Source of the DNA: Myroides sp.
Lineage (GTDB): Bacteria; Bacteroidota; Bacteroidia; Flavobacteriales; Flavobacteriaceae
Direction: 5' to 3'
Assembly (NCBI GenBank): GCA_018384465.1
Contig: JAHAYQ010000175.1
Span: 1 to 17,791 of the forward strand
DNA length: 17,791 bases
Below the pieces are notes generated by a model that saw only the letters and a list, made by a program, of their open reading frames with translations, was not told the origin of the DNA and made no database searches. This document shows positions 15,158 to 17,791 of the stretch, piece by piece; the first letter of the stretch is position 1; every line of letters begins with the position of its first letter. The position numbers and the translations under genes are program-made.

Positions 15158-16957
15158 ATGTCAGCAATAGGACACGAATTAACACACGATCATTCACATG
15201 ATCACCATCATAAAGAAACTTTTATTACAAAGTATATCTTTAGTACGGATCACAAAATGATTTCTAAACAATTCCTTATTACAGGTATTATTATGGGAAT
15301 CATTGGTATCACCATGTCGTTATTATTCCGTATACAGATCGCTTGGCCAGAAGAATCGTTCCGCGTATTCTCATGGTTATTAGGAGACGATTTCGCTCCA
15401 GGAGGTGTAATGCGTAACGATATTTATTTAGCGCTTGTAACCATGCACGGAACCATTATGGTATTCTTTGTATTAACAGCAGGTTTATCAGGTACGTTCT
15501 CTAACTTATTAATTCCATTACAAATTGGGGCTCGTGATATGGCATCAGGATTCATGAATATGTTATCATATTGGATCTTCTTTGTATCATCAATCATCAT
15601 GTTGGCTTCATTGTTCGTAGAGTCGGGTCCTGCATCTGCCGGATGGACAATCTATCCGCCACTATCTGCAGTTCCTGAAGCAATTCCAGGTTCAGGTACA
15701 GGTATGACCTTGTGGTTGATATCAATGGCGTTGTTTATTGCACAATCGTTAATGGGATCGTTAAACTACGTTGTAACCGTATTAAACTTAAGAACAAAAG
15801 GTATGACCATGACCCGTATGCCATTATTGGTTTGGGCATTGTGGATTACTGCACTTATCGGTATCGTATCGTTCCCGGTATTATTATCAGCAGCTTTGTT
15901 GTTGATCATGGATAGAAGTTTTGGAACATCATTCTTTTTATCTGATATTTATTTAGCAGGAGAAGTATTACACTACCAAGGAGGTTCTCCGGTATTGTTT
16001 GAGCACTTATTCTGGTTCTTGGGTCACCCTGAAGTATATATCGTTATTTTACCAGCGATGGGTATTTCATCAGAAGTAATTTCAACTAACGCTCGTAAGC
16101 CTATTTTTGGTTACCGTGCAATGATTACCTCTTTGTTAGCAATTGCTTTCTTATCAACAATTGTTTGGGGTCACCACATGTTCGTTTCAGGTATGAATCC
16201 ATTCTTAGGGTCTGTATTTACCTTTACTACCTTATTAATTGCAATTCCGTCGGCAGTAAAAGCCTTCAACTGGATTACGACTATTTGGAAAGGTAACTTA
16301 CAAATGAACCCAGCTATGTTATTCTCTATTGGTATGGTTTCAACATTCATATCAGGAGGTTTAACAGGTATTATTTTAGGAGATTCAACGTTAGATATTA
16401 ACGTACACGATACGTACTTCGTAATTGCTCACTTCCACTTAGTAATGGGTATCTCTGCGTTGTATGGTATGTTTGCTGGTATTTACCACTGGTTCCCTAA
16501 GATGTACGGACGTATGATGAACAAAAACTTAGGATACATTCACTTCTGGGTAACAGCAGTATGTTCGTACGGCGTATTCCTTCCAATGCACTTTATTGGT
16601 ATGGCAGGATTACCACGTCGTTACTACACCAACTCGGCATTCCCAATGTTTGATGATATGGTAGATGTGAACATTTTAATTACAATGTTTGCCCTTGTAG
16701 GAGCGGCTTTTCAATTAATTTTCTTGTTTAACTTCTTCTACAGTATCTTCTACGGTAAAAAAGCATCGCAAAACCCTTGGAGAGCTACGTCATTAGAATG
16801 GACTACGCCGGTAGAGCATATCCACGGAAACTGGCCAGGAGAAATTCCAGAAGTACACCGTTGGCCTTATGATTACTCTAAGCCAGGGTATGAAGAAGAT
16901 TTCGTTCCGCAAACAGTGCCTTTAAAAGAAGGAGAAAAAGACGGAGGTCATCAATAA
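15158..16957 (+). CDS. coxA: Cytochrome c oxidase subunit I (aa3-type, haem-copper centre)
   Basis: A 599-residue, about 12-helix subunit that reduces O2 to water and pumps protons. Key residues are seen: H97 (TMHGT, haem a), H290, E292 and Y294 (GHPEVY, CuB ligand, D-channel Glu and the cross-linked Tyr), H339/H340 (GHHMF, CuB), H425 (haem a3) and H427 (haem a) in AHFHLVMG, K368 in IPSAVKAF for the K channel and D127 (RDMASG) for the D channel. This is an A1-type oxidase. The N-terminus is extended and His-rich (MSAIGHELTHDHSHDHHH), before the usual start near FSTDHK. It starts 29 bases after coxB. Subunits III and IV are not in this operon: a terminator follows directly, so they must be encoded elsewhere. 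Confidence 0.96.
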   Translation: MSAIGHELTHDHSHDHHHKETFITKYIFSTDHKMISKQFLITGIIMGIIGITMSLLFRIQIAWPEESFRVFSWLLGDDFAPGGVMRNDIYLALVTMHGTIMVFFVLTAGLSGTFSNLLIPLQIGARDMASGFMNMLSYWIFFVSSIIMLASLFVESGPASAGWTIYPPLSAVPEAIPGSGTGMTLWLISMALFIAQSLMGSLNYVVTVLNLRTKGMTMTRMPLLVWALWITALIGIVSFPVLLSAALLLIMDRSFGTSFFLSDIYLAGEVLHYQGGSPVLFEHLFWFLGHPEVYIVILPAMGISSEVISTNARKPIFGYRAMITSLLAIAFLSTIVWGHHMFVSGMNPFLGSVFTFTTLLIAIPSAVKAFNWITTIWKGNLQMNPAMLFSIGMVSTFISGGLTGIILGDSTLDINVHDTYFVIAHFHLVMGISALYGMFAGIYHWFPKMYGRMMNKNLGYIHFWVTAVCSYGVFLPMHFIGMAGLPRRYYTNSAFPMFDDMVDVNILITMFALVGAAFQLIFLFNFFYSIFYGKKASQNPWRATSLEWTTPVEHIHGNWPGEIPEVHRWPYDYSKPGYEEDFVPQTVPLKEGEKDGGHQ

Positions 16958-16968
16958 TAAATACATTT

Positions 16969-16999
16969 AAACGCTCGCAATTTTGCGAGCGTTTTTTTT
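16969..16999 (+). terminator. Strong intrinsic terminator of the act-cox operon
   Basis: AAACGCTCGCAA (16969-16980) pairs with TTGCGAGCGTTT (16983-16994), a GC-rich perfect stem with an AATTTT-type loop, followed by a run of T residues to 16999. It lies 12 bases after the coxA stop and should end the operon transcript. The stretch 17000-17087 behind it contains no recognised gene start. Confidence 0.9.
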
Positions 17000-17087
17000 A
17001 TATATTTACGATAATGTTTATTTTAAAAATCAATACGATGCTTAAGATGAAATAGGCGTTTTGTAAAAAAGTAGAGTAGATACACGA

Positions 17088-17510
17088 GTGTATTATTACG
17101 GTGCAAGGTATTATGACCCAAGAATTTCGATTTTTGTATCTGTGGATCCATTGGCAGAAAACTCAAGACGTTGGACACCATATAATTATGCGTACAACAA
17201 TCCTATATTCTTTGTAGACCCAGATGGAATGCAAAGCAGACCAATGGATAGCTATGGTAGGGATTTACTAAACATGGGGGTAGCTTTTAATATAATGTTT
17301 CAAAGTGGTTCAAATGAAGCGGATAATGATTGGAAAGAAGACGGTAAGGGTAATTTAATAAAAGAAACAGGGGATAACGCTCAAACTTTAAGGGCACAGC
17401 TCAATAATAATTATAAGGATGCAGATGTCAGCCAAACAGCTGCTAAGCGCTTGTATGAAACAATGAAAGATGATAAAGTAAATATTAATCAACTAAACCA
17501 GAGACACTAA
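17088..17510 (+). pseudogene. RHS-family protein C-terminal fragment (5'-truncated)
   Basis: The open frame starts directly with the end of the RHS repeat-associated core domain: YYYGARYYDPR, SVDPLAE, YNYAYNNPIFFVDPDGM. RHS proteins are large secreted or surface proteins whose core ends at this motif, followed by a variable toxin tip. Here everything before residue 1 is missing: in the same frame the sequence reads back only to a stop at 17064-17066 (...KSRVDTR), with no signal peptide or repeats. The GTG at 17088 is therefore probably not a real start. After the DPDGM core end (residue 48) comes a unique polar segment ending at TAA 17508-17510. The piece is either a displaced RHS tip or a 5'-deleted gene. 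It follows the oxidase terminator and looks unrelated to the respiratory operon. Confidence 0.8.
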
Positions 17511-17791
17511 ATCAGAATTTATTTGGTACTAATTATCCTGGACCAAATAATCCTAAAAAGTATAATGGAGAATCCGATTACTCTGTTGAACCAAGTGAAT
17601 TTGAAGTACCTGCTTTTATTCATGATAAAGAATATGATACAGTTGGGGCCGTTGGAGCAAAAGGTTTATTTTTAAATCCAAAAACTATTGAAGCAGATAA
17701 AAGATTTGTTGTAAGTATGGATAATTTAGTTACTAAGTACCAAGGAGAGCGAAATTACAATATGGCGAATAAAGCAATAATAGTAAGAGAT
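17489..17791 (+). pseudogene. Phospholipase A2-like RHS toxin tip in a shifted frame (partial, runs off the window)
   Basis: In another frame than the RHS core fragment, an open reading frame from 17489 continues to the window end (LNQNLFGTNYPGPNNPKKYN onward). It contains NYPGPNNPK, similar to the GxG/GPGN calcium loop, then PAFIHDKEYD (HD pair at about 17621-17626), GAKGLF, and EADKRFV. This order (GPGN-like loop, then HDxxYD, then an ADxxF/L helix) is what I know from phospholipase A2-like domains at the tips of RHS and similar polymorphic toxins, and PLA2 uses the His-Asp pair for catalysis. The assignment is from motif likeness and is not proven. Its frame differs from the core by one frameshift, so the whole is annotated as broken; it could instead be a separate module. 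No immunity gene is visible before the edge. Confidence 0.55.

Noticed and set aside
15712..15915. Plus-strand open frame of 67 codons inside coxA
   Set aside because: Frame-shifted shadow of coxA, whose own frame holds all haem and copper ligands.
1..17791. CRISPR arrays, tRNA genes or complete insertion sequences
   Set aside because: No regular repeat-spacer pattern, cloverleaf-type segment, transposase or terminal inverted repeats were noticed when reading the window.

Overview
The window comes from a low-GC member of the Bacteroidetes, most likely the Flavobacteriaceae. The evidence is the AT-rich sequence, several TAnnTTTG-type -7 promoter elements, few Shine-Dalgarno sites, a complete alternative complex III operon fused to cytochrome oxidase genes, a SPOR protein and an RHS protein end of the 'YYYGARYYDPR' type. 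The genus cannot be fixed from this sequence alone.

Layout. Positions 1-1687 (minus strand) hold the 5' part of a CPA2/Kef-type cation:proton antiporter, which runs off the left edge, and just upstream of it a small lipoprotein, probably in one transcript. Positions 1783-5062 (plus strand) hold three unconnected genes: a small outer-membrane beta-barrel protein, a 597-residue protein that looks like a divergent nitronate monooxygenase/FabK-type flavin barrel with an added cysteine-rich region, and a small membrane-anchored coiled-coil protein resembling the C-terminal half of SPFH/prohibitin proteins. Position 5092-5481 (minus strand) is a small secreted SPOR-like protein. A bidirectional terminator separates it from the gene before.

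Positions 5701-16957 are one tightly packed plus-strand operon: actA (multiheme cytochrome c), actB (Tat-type iron-sulfur/molybdopterin-like subunit), actC, actD, actE (monoheme cytochrome c lipoprotein), actF, coxB (CuA subunit II) and coxA (haem-copper subunit I). Gaps are 5-34 bases and a strong intrinsic terminator follows coxA. Together they encode the quinol-to-oxygen segment of the respiratory chain: quinol is oxidised at the ActC/ActB side, electrons pass along the iron-sulfur clusters to the haems of ActA/ActE, then to CuA of CoxB and the haem a/haem a3-CuB centre of CoxA. This gene order is known in Bacteroidetes and matches the described ACIII-aa3 supercomplex, so the system itself is not new. 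Details worth attention are a sixth haem domain fused to the front of ActA, histidine-rich segments in ActC, ActF and CoxA, and a long insertion in CoxB.

Positions 17088-17791 hold a 5'-truncated RHS core end and, after a frameshift, a domain that looks like a phospholipase A2-type toxin tip and runs off the right edge. The frameshift coincides with a 10-base near-repeat offset by 14 bases. This broken toxin, the 597-residue flavoprotein-like gene with a perfect 10-base inverted repeat around its start codon, and the SPFH-less stalk protein are the least explained parts of the window. No tRNA, rRNA, CRISPR array or complete mobile element was seen.
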